From: Mesorhizobium sangaii
GTDB lineage: Bacteria; Pseudomonadota; Alphaproteobacteria; Rhizobiales; Rhizobiaceae
Assembly: GCF_014207355.1 (NCBI RefSeq)
Contig: NZ_JACHEF010000001.1
Coordinates: 186,001-250,000 of the forward strand
Length of the DNA: 64,000 nt
Reading direction: 5' to 3'
Position 1 is the stretch's first letter; each line of letters starts with the position of its first letter. The position numbers were made by a program, and so were the translations under genes. This document shows, one piece after another, positions 28,923 to 38,545 of this stretch. The notes beneath the pieces are model-generated. The model worked only from the letters and a program-made list of their open reading frames with translations. It was not told where the DNA came from and searched no databases.

Positions 28923-28946
28923 CACAGCCACGTGATCTCGGCTGTG
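28923..28946 (+). terminator. Weak hairpin after RTX4
   Basis: CACAGCC at 28923-28929 pairs with GGCTGTG at 28940-28946, 23 nt after the RTX4 stop. There is no T run after it, so termination efficiency is doubtful. Confidence 0.35.
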
Positions 28947-29000
28947 AATGATCGTGCACCGGATAAAGATCGAGCACAGACGGTCGCCAACACAAGGCTA

Positions 29001-29933
29001 TCAGGTCGCCTGCGCCAGCAGCGCCTCGACCTCCTGCAGCGTCGGCATGGACGGCGCGGTGCCGGGCCGCGTCACTGAAATACCGGCAACGGCGCAGGCG
29101 AAACGCACCGCCTGCAGCGGCTCGACACCTCGCGACAGCGAGGCGGCGAGGCCACCGTTGAAGGCGTCGCCCGCCCCCGTGGTCTCGACAACCGGCCCCG
29201 CACTGACGACGGGAACGTGCTCGGAGCGGTTCTTGGAGTGCAAAAGCGCGCCCTTGTCACCAAGCGTGACGATGACCGTGCCGACGCCCTTTTCGATCAG
29301 GCTTGCGGCAGCGGCGCGCGCCTCATCGATCGAGGAGACCTTCATCCCGGTCAATTCCTCCGTCTCCGTCTCGTTGGGCGTGAGATAGTCGCACAGCGTG
29401 TAGATGCGGTCGGGAAGTTTTGCCGCCGGGGCCGGGTTGAGGATGGTCGTCACCCCTGCCCCGCGCGCTATTTCCAGCGCCCGCAGCGCGGCATCGATCG
29501 GCTGTTCGAGCTGGGTGACGAAGACGCCGGCGCTGCTGATCAGCCCGGCATTGGCTTCGATGTCGGCCGGCGAAATCATCATCGCGGCGCCGGGACTGAC
29601 GATGATGGCGTTGTTGCCGGTCGTCTCCTCGACAAAGATGTAGGCGGCGCCGGTATAGCTTTCCGGCGTGTCGATGACCGCATCCTTGACGCCCGCGCCG
29701 GCCCAGGTCTGCCTCGCCATGTCGGCGAAGGGATCGACACCGAGGCGGGTGAGGAAGGTGACGTCGGCGCCGAGCTTACCGGCGGCGACCGCCTGGTTCG
29801 AGCCCTTGCCGCCCGGCCCCAGCTTGAACGAGTTGCCGAGGATCGTCTCGCCCATGCGTGGCTGGCGATCGGCGCGATAGGCAGTGTCGGCGACGAACAC
29901 ACCAAGGATGACGACAGGCTTGCCCGAGGCCAT
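29001..29933 (-). CDS. rbsK: Ribokinase-like PfkB-family sugar kinase
   Basis: ATP-dependent kinase of 310 residues. The ATG at 29933 is chosen because GGAG precedes it and it gives the family start. Sugar-binding motifs: GVFVADTAYRADRQP near the N-terminus and GPGGKGSNQAVAAGKLGADV (the GGKGxNQA ribokinase signature). The C-terminal catalytic motif TTGAGDAFNGGLA holds the catalytic Asp. The start of the gene is only 4 nt past the stop of the FucU-like gene, so they are one operon. Ribokinase-type kinases act on ribose, deoxyribose or related sugars; with FucU beside it the substrate may differ from ribose. Confidence 0.9.
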   Translation of the reverse strand: MASGKPVVILGVFVADTAYRADRQPRMGETILGNSFKLGPGGKGSNQAVAAGKLGADVTFLTRLGVDPFADMARQTWAGAGVKDAVIDTPESYTGAAYIFVEETTGNNAIIVSPGAAMMISPADIEANAGLISSAGVFVTQLEQPIDAALRALEIARGAGVTTILNPAPAAKLPDRIYTLCDYLTPNETETEELTGMKVSSIDEARAAAASLIEKGVGTVIVTLGDKGALLHSKNRSEHVPVVSAGPVVETTGAGDAFNGGLAASLSRGVEPLQAVRFACAVAGISVTRPGTAPSMPTLQEVEALLAQAT

Positions 29934-29937
29934 GCCG

Positions 29938-30390
29938 CTACTCCGCATCCGGCGGCACAACGCCCTTGCGGAAGGCGAAGCAGCCATAGAAGCGGCGCTC
30001 ACCGGTCTGGATGACGCAATAGGCCTGCTTGGCGCGCTCGTAGAAAGCGTAGCGCTCGACGGCGATCATCGGCCACGATTTGCCTTCCGCCTTGTCGATT
30101 TCCTTCTGCACTTCCTTCTGCACGGGCGGGATCTCGTCCGGTTTGCCGACGATCTCCATGCGCGCCGCCGCATCGTCGACGAACGTATCCAGGGGGTAGA
30201 GCGACAGCACGGCCTTGACCACGTCGGCGGCCGGCGCATCGATGCGTAGCAGGCGGCCTAGCGCGGTCTGGCGCGCCACCGAATCGGCTGGAAAGTTGGT
30301 GTCGGCGATGATCAAATCATCGCCATGGCCCATCGCCCGCAATGCCTGCAGCACATCGGCATTGAGCAGCGGATCGATCCCTTTGAGCAT
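29938..30390 (-). CDS. fucU: FucU/RbsD-family sugar mutarotase
   Basis: Protein of 150 residues that interconverts sugar anomers before phosphorylation or oxidation. The start MLKGIDPLLNADVLQALRAM and GHGDDLIIADTNFPA match FucU. The second half has VERYAFYERAKQAYCVIQTG, close to the FucU active-site helix of Escherichia coli (RFAFYERAQKAF). The catalytic His and Asp (MGHGDD, ADTNFP) are kept. It therefore resembles L-fucose mutarotase more than RbsD. It lies between the kinase and the ABC ATPase on the same strand. Confidence 0.9.
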   Translation of the reverse strand: MLKGIDPLLNADVLQALRAMGHGDDLIIADTNFPADSVARQTALGRLLRIDAPAADVVKAVLSLYPLDTFVDDAAARMEIVGKPDEIPPVQKEVQKEIDKAEGKSWPMIAVERYAFYERAKQAYCVIQTGERRFYGCFAFRKGVVPPDAE

Positions 30391-30416
30391 AATATTCCTC
30401 GTAATGGCGTTGAAGA

Positions 30417-31475
<1,059 letters not shown>

Positions 31476-31571
31476 ATCTCCCCCATCGGCTCCTCTGGCC
31501 GTGAGCGCAGAAGCTAACCAACGCGACCGGTCAGGGCAAGTCAGTCTCTTATAGATAAAAATCTGCCCTCG

Positions 31572-31600
31572 TTGACACGGCGTTTGGTTGTGAGAATAGT
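31572..31600 (+). promoter_or_regulatory. Sigma-70-type promoter of the binding-protein operon
   Basis: TTGACA (31572-31577) and AATAGT (31595-31600) are separated by 17 nt. Transcription from here leaves an untranslated leader of about 155 nt that contains a GGACG...CGTCC hairpin (31690-31716) with an inner CTGG/CCAG pair. Confidence 0.55.
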
Positions 31601-31764
31601 GACGGGTGCTGGTCCAAAGTCGGAACCAGATCCGCAATCGGAGCTTCAATCGAAGCAGGGTGGGGTCCTGCTAATTCGTTTCCGAACCGGACGTATCGCT
31701 GGCGCTCCAGCGTCCGACAGAATGGCCACATCCATTCACACTGATTTTCTGGGAGGAATAGTCG

Positions 31765-33429
31765 ATGAGAACAGGTCTTTACGAAAAACTGGTTCGTGCC
31801 GGCGCCACAAGGCGTGACATCTTGAAGGGCGCGGCCGGTATGGCCGCCCTTTCGGCGGCATCCAGCGCCGGTCTCGGCGCATTGACGCGTCCAGCATCCG
31901 CCGCCGATGATCTGCGCGCGCAAATCCTGCAGGTTCCGGGCGTCGGCAAGGGTCAGCCAACCGACGCCGATTTCCAGAAGGTCGGCGAGATGTGCCTTGG
32001 CGCCACCAAGGCCAGCGTCAAGCAGGGCGAGTTTGCCGGCGTGCAGCTCACCTTCATGGGTCTCAACAACCAGAACCTGCACAATGTGCTGTACCGCGGT
32101 TTCCTGAAGGCGTGGGAAGACTATACAGGAGCCAAGTTCACCTGGATCGACCTGGCACAGGCCGACTATGGCGCCCGCCTGCAGCAATCGATCGCCACCG
32201 GTACCGTCGACTTTGACGTCATCGAGATGGGCGCGCCGTTCGAAGGCGACGTCTGCGGCAAGGGGTTGGCCTCCGAGATGCCGGACTGGGTCAAGAAGCA
32301 GATCGATATGGACGATCTCGTCAACTATCTGAAGCCACCTGTCGGCACCTGGGATGGCAAGCAGTACCGCGTGACCGTCGACGGCGACGCGCACAACTTC
32401 AACTACCGCACCGACGTCTTCTCCGACAAGGACCTCGCCGATGCCTGGAAAGCTGCGGGCAATTCAACACCGTGGGGCGTGCCGACCACCTGGCAGCAGG
32501 TGCAGGCGGTGACCAAGTTCCTCAAGGGCCAGAAATTCAAGGGCCAGGACGTTTATGGCTATCTCGACGCGCCCAAGCCGTGGGGTGGCTTCGGCTTCTA
32601 TTTCCTCGGCAGCCGCGCCACTGCCTATGCCAAGCATCCAGATGACAAGGCCTGGCTGTTCGATGCCGACACAATGAAGCCGCGCATCAACAATCCAGCC
32701 TGGGTGCGCGCTATCCAGGATGTGATCGACGCGCTGCCTTTCGAACCGGCCGACCAGATCAACGCCGATCCCAACACGACTGGTTTCAGCCAATTCCTCG
32801 CTGGCACCGGCTCGATGATTCCGTGGTGGGGCGACATCGGCTCCAACGCCAAGACCAACGATTCCTCGGTCATCGGCGATACGGTCGGCTTCTCGATCCT
32901 GCCCGGCTCGGACGACGTCTACAATTCAAAGACCGGTAAGTGGGACAAACTTGCCAGCGGCCCGAACTTTTCGCCGAACTGCGCCTATCTTGGCTGGGGC
33001 GTTTATGTCATGGCTCGCGTCGACAGCGACGAAAAGAAGAAAAGGGCGGCCTGGTCCGCTGCCGCCCATCTCGGCGGCAAGGACCTGTCGCTCTGGTGCG
33101 CGGCGTATCCGTCGGGGTTCCAGCCTTACCGCAATAGCCATTTCAACATTCCGGAATGGGTTGCGGCGGGTTACGACGAGGCGTTCATCACCTCGTATCT
33201 CAAGTCGGAAGCCGACAGCTACAACCATCCGAACGCGGCGATCGAGCCACGCATCCCCGGCATCTTCCAGTATTACAGCGCTGCCGAGGACATTCTGGCC
33301 AACACCTTCGCCGGCAAGATGAAGGCACAGGAAGGCGCCGATGCCATTGCTGCGGCCTGGGAGAAGCTGACTGACCAGATTGGCCGCGAAAAGCAGATCA
33401 AGCTCTACAAGGCCTCGCTCGGCATGTAG
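31765..33429 (+). CDS. Tat-exported sugar-binding protein of ABC transporter
   Basis: Binding protein of 554 residues, longer than the usual 400-450 of this family. The N-terminus is a twin-arginine signal: ATRRDILKGAAGMAALSAAS, ending near PASAADD. The mature part is a type 2 (MalE/UgpB) fold, with TFMGLNNQNLHNVLYRGFLK and DFDVIEMGAPFEGDVC near the start. The export by Tat suggests folding before transport, perhaps with a metal or disulfide (residues such as VCGKG and LGGKDLSLWCAAY are seen). It starts after GGGAGGA at 31752-31758. A hairpin separates it from the permease genes, likely giving more binding protein than permease. Confidence 0.9.
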   Translation: MRTGLYEKLVRAGATRRDILKGAAGMAALSAASSAGLGALTRPASAADDLRAQILQVPGVGKGQPTDADFQKVGEMCLGATKASVKQGEFAGVQLTFMGLNNQNLHNVLYRGFLKAWEDYTGAKFTWIDLAQADYGARLQQSIATGTVDFDVIEMGAPFEGDVCGKGLASEMPDWVKKQIDMDDLVNYLKPPVGTWDGKQYRVTVDGDAHNFNYRTDVFSDKDLADAWKAAGNSTPWGVPTTWQQVQAVTKFLKGQKFKGQDVYGYLDAPKPWGGFGFYFLGSRATAYAKHPDDKAWLFDADTMKPRINNPAWVRAIQDVIDALPFEPADQINADPNTTGFSQFLAGTGSMIPWWGDIGSNAKTNDSSVIGDTVGFSILPGSDDVYNSKTGKWDKLASGPNFSPNCAYLGWGVYVMARVDSDEKKKRAAWSAAAHLGGKDLSLWCAAYPSGFQPYRNSHFNIPEWVAAGYDEAFITSYLKSEADSYNHPNAAIEPRIPGIFQYYSAAEDILANTFAGKMKAQEGADAIAAAWEKLTDQIGREKQIKLYKASLGM

Positions 33430-33447
33430 GCTGATACTATAGTGAAC

Positions 33448-33480
33448 CAGGGTCCGGCGGCGCAAAGCCGCCGGACCCTG
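33448..33480 (+). repeat. Perfect 14-bp hairpin between binding-protein and permease genes
   Basis: CAGGGTCCGGCGGC at 33448-33461 pairs fully with 33467-33480 across a 5-nt loop (GCAAA). No T run follows. Such hairpins after binding-protein genes protect the upstream mRNA and reduce downstream expression, as known for malE-malF. The same role is inferred here. Confidence 0.8.
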
Positions 33481-33519
33481 ACCGGCCGGCAAAGGGCCTT
33501 CTGTGAACGGACGGGACGC

Positions 33520-34641
33520 GTGGCTAACCAGACTTTGCCCACCAATGCGTGGCCGGCGGACGCCGCCCCTTACGATCTGATTTCACCGAGCCGCAAACGC
33601 CTGGGCTGGGCTTTGATGGCTGCTGCAACTTTCGGGCTGCTGGCGGTGATCGCGCTGGAGATCCTGTACAAGACCGACGCCGACACTGTCGGCTTCGACA
33701 CCTGGCGTCCGGTCGTCTACGCCTATGTGTTGTGGGGCGTGGCGCTCGGCATCGGCCAGGTGCTGACACGCGGCGAGGACGGCCAGCGTGCCTTGTTCCT
33801 GCTGCCGGCGCTGTTGTTCACCATTGCCATGGTGATCTTCCCGACGCTGTTCGGTTTCTACATCGCGCTCACCGACTGGAACCTCAGTTCCTTCAGCGGC
33901 CGCAAGTTCAACGGGCTCGCCAATTTCTGGCAGATGCTGGGCGATCCCTACTACCGCAACGCGCTGCTCAACATGGTCCTCTATGTGCTGGCGGTGTCTG
34001 TCGAATATGTGATTGCCTTTGGCCTGGCACTGTTGCTCAACGCGCAGATCCGCGCCCGCAAATTCTTCCGCGTCGTCTTCCTGATGCCGCTGATGCTGTC
34101 GCCAGTCGCGGTGTCGTGGATGATTGGCAAATCGCTGATGGAGTACCGCTTCGGACCGGCCGCGACGCTGGCACGCTATCTCGGCTGGGAAAATCCCGCC
34201 TTCTTCTCCGATCCGATCACGGCGCGTATCTCGATCATGGTGCTGGACGCCTGGACCTTCATCCCGTTCATGATGATCATGCTACTGGCCGGCCTGCAGG
34301 CCATGTCGCGCGAGGTGCTGGAAGCCGCGCGGGTCGACGGCGCGAATGCGTGGCAGACCTTCTGGCAGGTCACCTTCCCGCTGATGCTGCCGGTGTCGGT
34401 GACGGCAGTGATCCTGCGCATCATCTTCAAGCTGAAGCTCGCCGACATCATCATCACGGTGACGTCGGGCGGACCGGGCGGCGCCACCGATTCAGTATCG
34501 AGCTTCATCTACCGCGAATATCGCGACCGCTCGAATGTCGGCTACGGAACCATGCTGGCGATGGTGTACCTGATCATCATCGTCGTATTCGTCACGTGGC
34601 TGCTGAAGTTTGCCAGTCGTTTCGTCCGCAATGTGAATTGA
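33520..34641 (+). CDS. Sugar ABC transporter permease, MalF-type
   Basis: Inner-membrane subunit of 373 residues from the GTG at 33520 (the frame is open from 33442, but that stretch includes the hairpin). It has about seven to eight membrane segments. The cytoplasmic coupling loop is the family EAA motif: EAARVDGANAWQTFWQVTFP. Upstream, FLMPLMLSPVAVSWMIGKS and VLDAWTFIPFMMIMLLAGLQ are typical of carbohydrate permeases. The stop lies 5 nt before the start of the second permease. Confidence 0.9.
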   Translation: MANQTLPTNAWPADAAPYDLISPSRKRLGWALMAAATFGLLAVIALEILYKTDADTVGFDTWRPVVYAYVLWGVALGIGQVLTRGEDGQRALFLLPALLFTIAMVIFPTLFGFYIALTDWNLSSFSGRKFNGLANFWQMLGDPYYRNALLNMVLYVLAVSVEYVIAFGLALLLNAQIRARKFFRVVFLMPLMLSPVAVSWMIGKSLMEYRFGPAATLARYLGWENPAFFSDPITARISIMVLDAWTFIPFMMIMLLAGLQAMSREVLEAARVDGANAWQTFWQVTFPLMLPVSVTAVILRIIFKLKLADIIITVTSGGPGGATDSVSSFIYREYRDRSNVGYGTMLAMVYLIIIVVFVTWLLKFASRFVRNVN

Positions 34642-34646
34642 GCCAG

Positions 34647-35564
34647 ATGAGCGTCCAGACCACCGAATACGTTGCCTCAGAGATTCGCTCGCCGGCGAGC
34701 TTCGTCGCCAGCCGCGTTTTCATCTATGGGGCGCTTGTCTTTTGGGCCTTCATCTGCCTGTTCCCGATCTATTGGACCATCACGACTTCGTTCAAGACAG
34801 CGGTCGATGTCACCCAGGGCCACCTCATCCCCTTCGTCGACTTCCAGCCGGACTGGAAGGGCTGGCGCTCGCTCGGCCTGTCGCCGGATTCGATCTTCCA
34901 GACCTCGACGGTGCGCGAGGAATTCCTCAAACGCTTCATGAATTCGGTGATCACCTCGGTCGGCGCATCGAGCCTCGCCATTATCATCGGCAGCCTCGCC
35001 GCCTACGGGCTTACCCGTTACCGCTACCATTTCGCCTGGTTCAAGAACGAGGACATCTCGTTCTTCTTCCTGTCGCAGCTGATCCTGCCGCCGGTGGTGC
35101 TGGCTTTGCCCTTCCTGGTGCTCTACCGGGAAGTCGGCCTGCTCGACACGCGCGTCGGACTGATCCTGCTCTACACGCTGATGGTGCTGCCGATCGTCAT
35201 CTGGATCATGCGCGACCAGTTCAATTCCATTCCCGTCGAGCTCGAGGAGGCGGCGCTCGTCGACGGGCTGTCGATCTGGGGAGCGTTCTTCCGCATCGTC
35301 ATGCCGATCGCGCTGCCGGGCATGGTCGCTGCCTTCATCCTGGCGATGGTGCTGTGCTGGAACGAGTACTTCTTCGCTGCCCTTTTGACCTCGACCGACG
35401 CCAAGACAATTCCGGTCATGGTGGCGAGCCAGACCGGCTCGCAAGGCATCAACTGGTGGTCGATGGCAGCGCTGGCCACTGCGGCAATTGCGCCATTGGC
35501 CGTCATCGGCATCGCGCTCGAGCGCTATCTGATCATGGGCATGACCGCAGGCGCAGTGAAATAG
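34647..35564 (+). CDS. Sugar ABC transporter permease, MalG-type
   Basis: Second inner-membrane subunit, 305 residues. The N-terminus has a membrane helix (FIYGALVFWAFICLFPIYWT) followed by SFKTAVDVTQG, as in MalG-like permeases. The EAA loop reads ELEEAALVDGLSIWGAFFRI. The end is hydrophobic with LERYLIMGMTAGAVK, the usual family ending. It is separated by 5 nt from the first permease and by 3 nt from the small membrane protein, so one transcript is likely. Confidence 0.93.
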   Translation: MSVQTTEYVASEIRSPASFVASRVFIYGALVFWAFICLFPIYWTITTSFKTAVDVTQGHLIPFVDFQPDWKGWRSLGLSPDSIFQTSTVREEFLKRFMNSVITSVGASSLAIIIGSLAAYGLTRYRYHFAWFKNEDISFFFLSQLILPPVVLALPFLVLYREVGLLDTRVGLILLYTLMVLPIVIWIMRDQFNSIPVELEEAALVDGLSIWGAFFRIVMPIALPGMVAAFILAMVLCWNEYFFAALLTSTDAKTIPVMVASQTGSQGINWWSMAALATAAIAPLAVIGIALERYLIMGMTAGAVK

Positions 35565-35567
35565 GCG

Positions 35568-35882
35568 ATGGCTGCCAAATACTGGTTCGCGCGCAACATC
35601 CGCGTTGGCCACAAGGGCTACGACCGCTACGGCAAGGGCGTCATGCCGATCGCATGGCAGGGACGCGCCGTCATCGCCGGCTTTGTGGTGGCGATGGTGG
35701 GAGGCGGCCTGTCGATGCTGCTGATCGTGCTCTACACCAGGACATTTCCGCTCGGCATCGCATTGTTTGCCATCCTTGCCATAGCCGGCGGCGGCACCTT
35801 CATCTGGGCCGTCGCAACCAAAAGCGATCCAGACAAGTCGATCGCCGTCTATCGGGCGGAGCGGCAGAAAATCGGCGGTTAG
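35568..35882 (+). CDS. Small membrane protein in the sugar ABC operon
   Basis: Protein of 104 residues with two membrane segments (about 33-57 and 61-82: IAGFVVAMVGGGLSMLLIVL; LGIALFAILAIAGGGTFIWA). The basic N-terminus (AKYWFARNIRVGHKGYDRYG) should stay in the cytoplasm. It begins 3 nt after the permease and its end overlaps the convergent creatininase-family gene by 4 nt. I do not recognise the family. Its place directly after the permease suggests an accessory part of the transporter, or only a linked membrane protein. Confidence 0.75.
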   Translation: MAAKYWFARNIRVGHKGYDRYGKGVMPIAWQGRAVIAGFVVAMVGGGLSMLLIVLYTRTFPLGIALFAILAIAGGGTFIWAVATKSDPDKSIAVYRAERQKIGG

Positions 35883-36622
35883 CCCCTCAGGATCGCGCGC
35901 AAATGATCCATGATCATGGCGACGCCCTTTTTCCCGAGCTCGGCCGAAGCGTCCTTGGCGGTCGCCGTGTACCAGCTCTTGTTGTCTTCGAAGTGACTGG
36001 CATCGACAGCCTCCGGGCATAGCGCCAGCATCAGCGACGTCTCGCCGATGCCGGCATGGTCGAACGGGTACTTGCCGTTCATGGCCGCCGACATAAGCGG
36101 ATGCACCTGCACCCAGTTGAAGAAATTGCCGCCCTCGGCGTGCTGGGCATAATAGTTGGCCATCGCTTCCGAGCCCCACCAGCCCTCGCCGCGCTCCTTT
36201 TCGAGGAAGCGGAAGATCGCCTGCCGGCCGGCGGTCTTGAAGGCGAGATCGGTCGGCATGCCGGCGGCGAAATTCTCGGTCTGGTGGTGGATGATGGCGT
36301 GGATGTTGCGAAAGCCGATGCGCAGCAGGCTGTAGAACAGCTCTTCGCCGAACGGCGCCAGTTGATTGCCGCCGACCTGCACCGAGCCGCTGCCTTCGGG
36401 CGCCGCCACGGCGTAACTTGCCGCACCGTAGTAGAAGGGCGGCAGGATGACGATGTCGCGCTCCTTTTCGAACAGCTCCAGCGTCTTGATGACGGCCAGC
36501 GTGTCCATGCCGACGGCCATGTGCTCGCCATGGTATTCGAGCACGCCGAGCGGCAACGCGACCGGCCAGTTCTCGGCGACCGCTTTGCGGATCTGGTGCG
36601 GCAGCATCAGTTCGTAGCGCAT
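35879..36622 (-). CDS. Creatininase-family amidohydrolase
   Basis: Protein of 247 residues with the metal-binding start of creatinine amidohydrolases and formamide hydrolases: LPLGVLEYHGEHMAVGMDT (about 23-42; Glu, His and Asp ligands). FYYGAASYAV and HHQTENFAAG follow, in the place of the second metal site. It hydrolyses a C-N bond of a cyclic amide or related compound; the substrate is unknown. It is on the minus strand together with the SIS gene (3 nt apart) and converges on the sugar ABC operon. In a sugar locus it may process a sugar-amide or act on a catabolic intermediate (inference). Confidence 0.85.
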   Translation of the reverse strand: MRYELMLPHQIRKAVAENWPVALPLGVLEYHGEHMAVGMDTLAVIKTLELFEKERDIVILPPFYYGAASYAVAAPEGSGSVQVGGNQLAPFGEELFYSLLRIGFRNIHAIIHHQTENFAAGMPTDLAFKTAGRQAIFRFLEKERGEGWWGSEAMANYYAQHAEGGNFFNWVQVHPLMSAAMNGKYPFDHAGIGETSLMLALCPEAVDASHFEDNKSWYTATAKDASAELGKKGVAMIMDHLRAILRG

Positions 36623-36625
36623 GAT

Positions 36626-37192
36626 CTATTCCATGTTGGTATGGCGGGCGCGCATCGCTTCCGGCGACGCGCCGATCAATTCCCTGAGCTTCAGCACCAT
36701 CACCTCGAACAGCAGGAACAGCGCCCCTTCGAACACCGAGCCCATCGGCAGCACCGACGTTTTTTGGGTCCCCTGATCGTTGGCCATGGTCTGCGCGGGA
36801 ATGAGCAGCGTGAAATCGGCTTGTCTTGCCGCACTGCTTTCGGCCTGGGCAGTCAGCAGCAGGTTGGTTGCGCCGGCACCGTGCGCGACCTGCATAAGGG
36901 TGAGCACGGTCGAGGTTTCTCCCGGCCCTGAACTGGCCAGGAAGACATCGCCGGGCCCCAGCGGCGGCGTGTTCATGTCGCCGACCACCGAGACCGGAAG
37001 GCCGAGATGATAGAGCCGCATGGCAAAGCCCTTGACCTGCAAGGCCTCGCGGCCGCAGCCATAGACGACGATCTGTTTTGCCAATGCCAGCATCTTGCAG
37101 GCGGCGTCGATGCGGCTGCCGTCGACGCGTGCCAGCACGCTGCCGAGTTCGCCAAGCGCGGTCTTGAATGGATTTTCGCTGTTGTCGGTCAC
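36626..37192 (-). CDS. SIS-domain sugar isomerase, 6-phospho-3-hexuloisomerase-like
   Basis: Protein of 188 residues consisting of a single SIS domain. The phosphosugar-binding region shows IVVYGCGREALQVKGFAMRL and GLPVSVVGDMNTPPLGPGD, with the Ser-rich ASSGPGETSTVL that binds the sugar phosphate. Length and motif agree with hexulose-phosphate isomerases of the HxlB/YckF group. It is likely a ketose-phosphate isomerase for the product of the nearby sugar kinase. It starts at 37192 and shares a 176-nt intergenic region with the divergent aldo/keto reductase. Confidence 0.85.
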   Translation of the reverse strand: MTDNSENPFKTALGELGSVLARVDGSRIDAACKMLALAKQIVVYGCGREALQVKGFAMRLYHLGLPVSVVGDMNTPPLGPGDVFLASSGPGETSTVLTLMQVAHGAGATNLLLTAQAESSAARQADFTLLIPAQTMANDQGTQKTSVLPMGSVFEGALFLLFEVMVLKLRELIGASPEAMRARHTNME

Positions 37193-37334
37193 GGCGAACC
37201 TGGCATCGAAATCATCCCGGAGATTGTCGCTCTTGCTTCGACGAACAGCTTGATTTCGCTCATGCTAGCAACCGCGAAAATGCGTGTCCAACGGTCCGCG
37301 ACGCTTTTGCCGAGCCACAGGCATGATAGTGTCA

Positions 37335-37343
37335 TGTCAGACA
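37335..37343. promoter_or_regulatory. TGTCAGACA palindrome, possible GntR-type operator
   Basis: An odd palindrome TGTC-A-GACA lies 25 nt before the aldo/keto reductase start in the divergent intergenic region. The sequence fits the half-site type bound by FadR/GntR regulators; no such regulator is in the window, so the idea is speculative. Confidence 0.25.
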
Positions 37344-37368
37344 AATCAAGTGAGGCAGACAGCAGCAT

Positions 37369-38391
37369 ATGAAGACACGGCACTTCGACCGCATCGGCAA
37401 TGGCGGCATCCCTTTTACCGAACTCGGCTTCGGCACCGCGCCGCTCGGCAATCTCTACCGTGCCGTCTCGGACGAGGACGCCAACGCCACGCTGGAGGCT
37501 GCCTGGGCGACCGGCTGCCGCTATTACGACACCGCGCCGCTCTACGGGCTCGGCCTGTCGGAAACGCGGCTCAATCCATTCCTGCGCTCGAAGAAGCGCG
37601 ATGACTATGTGCTGTCGAGCAAGGTCGGCCGCATCATGCGCGCCTGCCCGCCGGAACAGCGCACCGCCATCGGCAAGTTCTTCGACACGCCGTCGCGCCG
37701 CGAGGTTTACGACTACAGCTATGAGGGCGTCATGCGTTCGTTCGAAGCCTCGCTCGAGCGCCTCGGCGTTGACCGCATCGACATCCTCTTCGTGCACGAT
37801 GTCGACATCTTCACCCACGGCAGCAAGGAAGCGTCCGACCGGCGCATCGAGGAGTTCATGCGCTCGGGCTATTACGGGCTGCTGTCCCTCCGCGACCAGG
37901 GCGTGATCAAGGCGTTCGGCGGCGGCATCAACGAGTGGCAGGTTGCCCAGACGCTGGCCGAGCGCGGCGATTTCGACCTGTTCCTGCTTGCCGGGCGCTA
38001 TACGCTGCTCGAACAGGAGGCGCTGGCGTCCTTCCTGCCGCTCTGCCAGGCGCGCGGCATCGGCATCGTGCTGGGCGGACCCTATAACTCCGGTATTCTG
38101 GCGACCGGGCCAAAGCCCGGCGCGTACTACAACTACTCCGAGGCGCCACAGGATATCATGGAGCGCGTCGCCCGCATCGAATCCGTATGCAAGCGCCACG
38201 GCGTGCGGCTGATCGAGGCTGCCCTGCAATTCCCGCTTCTGCACCCTTCGGTGGTCTCGGTGATCCCCGGTGGCCAGCGGCCGAGCGAAGTCGAGAGCAA
38301 CCGTTCGTTGCTCGATGCGAAACTGCCGGCGGCGCTCTGGGCCGATCTCAAGCAGGAAGGCCTGATGCTTGCCGAGGCCCCGACCGCATAG
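37369..38391 (+). CDS. Aldo/keto reductase (D-threo-aldose/L-fucose dehydrogenase type)
   Basis: NAD(P)-dependent oxidoreductase of 340 residues with the TIM-barrel fold. Active-site Asp and Tyr are visible in GCRYYDTAPLYGLGLSE, with the catalytic Lys in DDYVLSSKVGR and the His in FVHDVDIF. The middle GYYGLLSLRDQGVIKAFGGG and the end VVSVIPGGQRPSEVESN match the D-threo-aldose 1-dehydrogenase group, which oxidises L-fucose and similar sugars to lactones. It lies divergently from the SIS gene at the end of a sugar locus that has a FucU-like mutarotase. Oxidative use of L-fucose is therefore suggested, not shown. Confidence 0.9.
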   Translation: MKTRHFDRIGNGGIPFTELGFGTAPLGNLYRAVSDEDANATLEAAWATGCRYYDTAPLYGLGLSETRLNPFLRSKKRDDYVLSSKVGRIMRACPPEQRTAIGKFFDTPSRREVYDYSYEGVMRSFEASLERLGVDRIDILFVHDVDIFTHGSKEASDRRIEEFMRSGYYGLLSLRDQGVIKAFGGGINEWQVAQTLAERGDFDLFLLAGRYTLLEQEALASFLPLCQARGIGIVLGGPYNSGILATGPKPGAYYNYSEAPQDIMERVARIESVCKRHGVRLIEAALQFPLLHPSVVSVIPGGQRPSEVESNRSLLDAKLPAALWADLKQEGLMLAEAPTA

Positions 38392-38437
38392 TTTGCTTCG
38401 GACGCACGCCACCGCTGTGTCTCGGGCACAAAAAAAG

Positions 38438-38460
38438 AAAGCCGGGCAAGCCCGGCTTTT
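38438..38460. terminator. Bidirectional terminator after the aldo/keto reductase
   Basis: AAAGCCGGGC and GCCCGGCTTT pair across a 2-nt centre, with an A-rich run to the left and TTTT to the right. It can end transcripts from both directions. Confidence 0.85.
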
Positions 38461-38494
38461 CTGGTCGCGTGTACCGGCGTCGGGCACAAAAAAT

Positions 38495-38520
38495 GAAAAG
38501 CCGGGCTAGCCCGGCTTTTC
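38495..38520. terminator. Second bidirectional terminator, before HU
   Basis: GAAAAGCCGGGC pairs with GCCCGGCTTTTC around TA, with A runs on the left. It is almost a copy of the hairpin at 38438-38460 and ends the minus-strand HU transcript 26 nt after its stop. Confidence 0.88.
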
Positions 38521-38545
38521 AGGTCTCTGAAAAGAAAAAAGTCGC

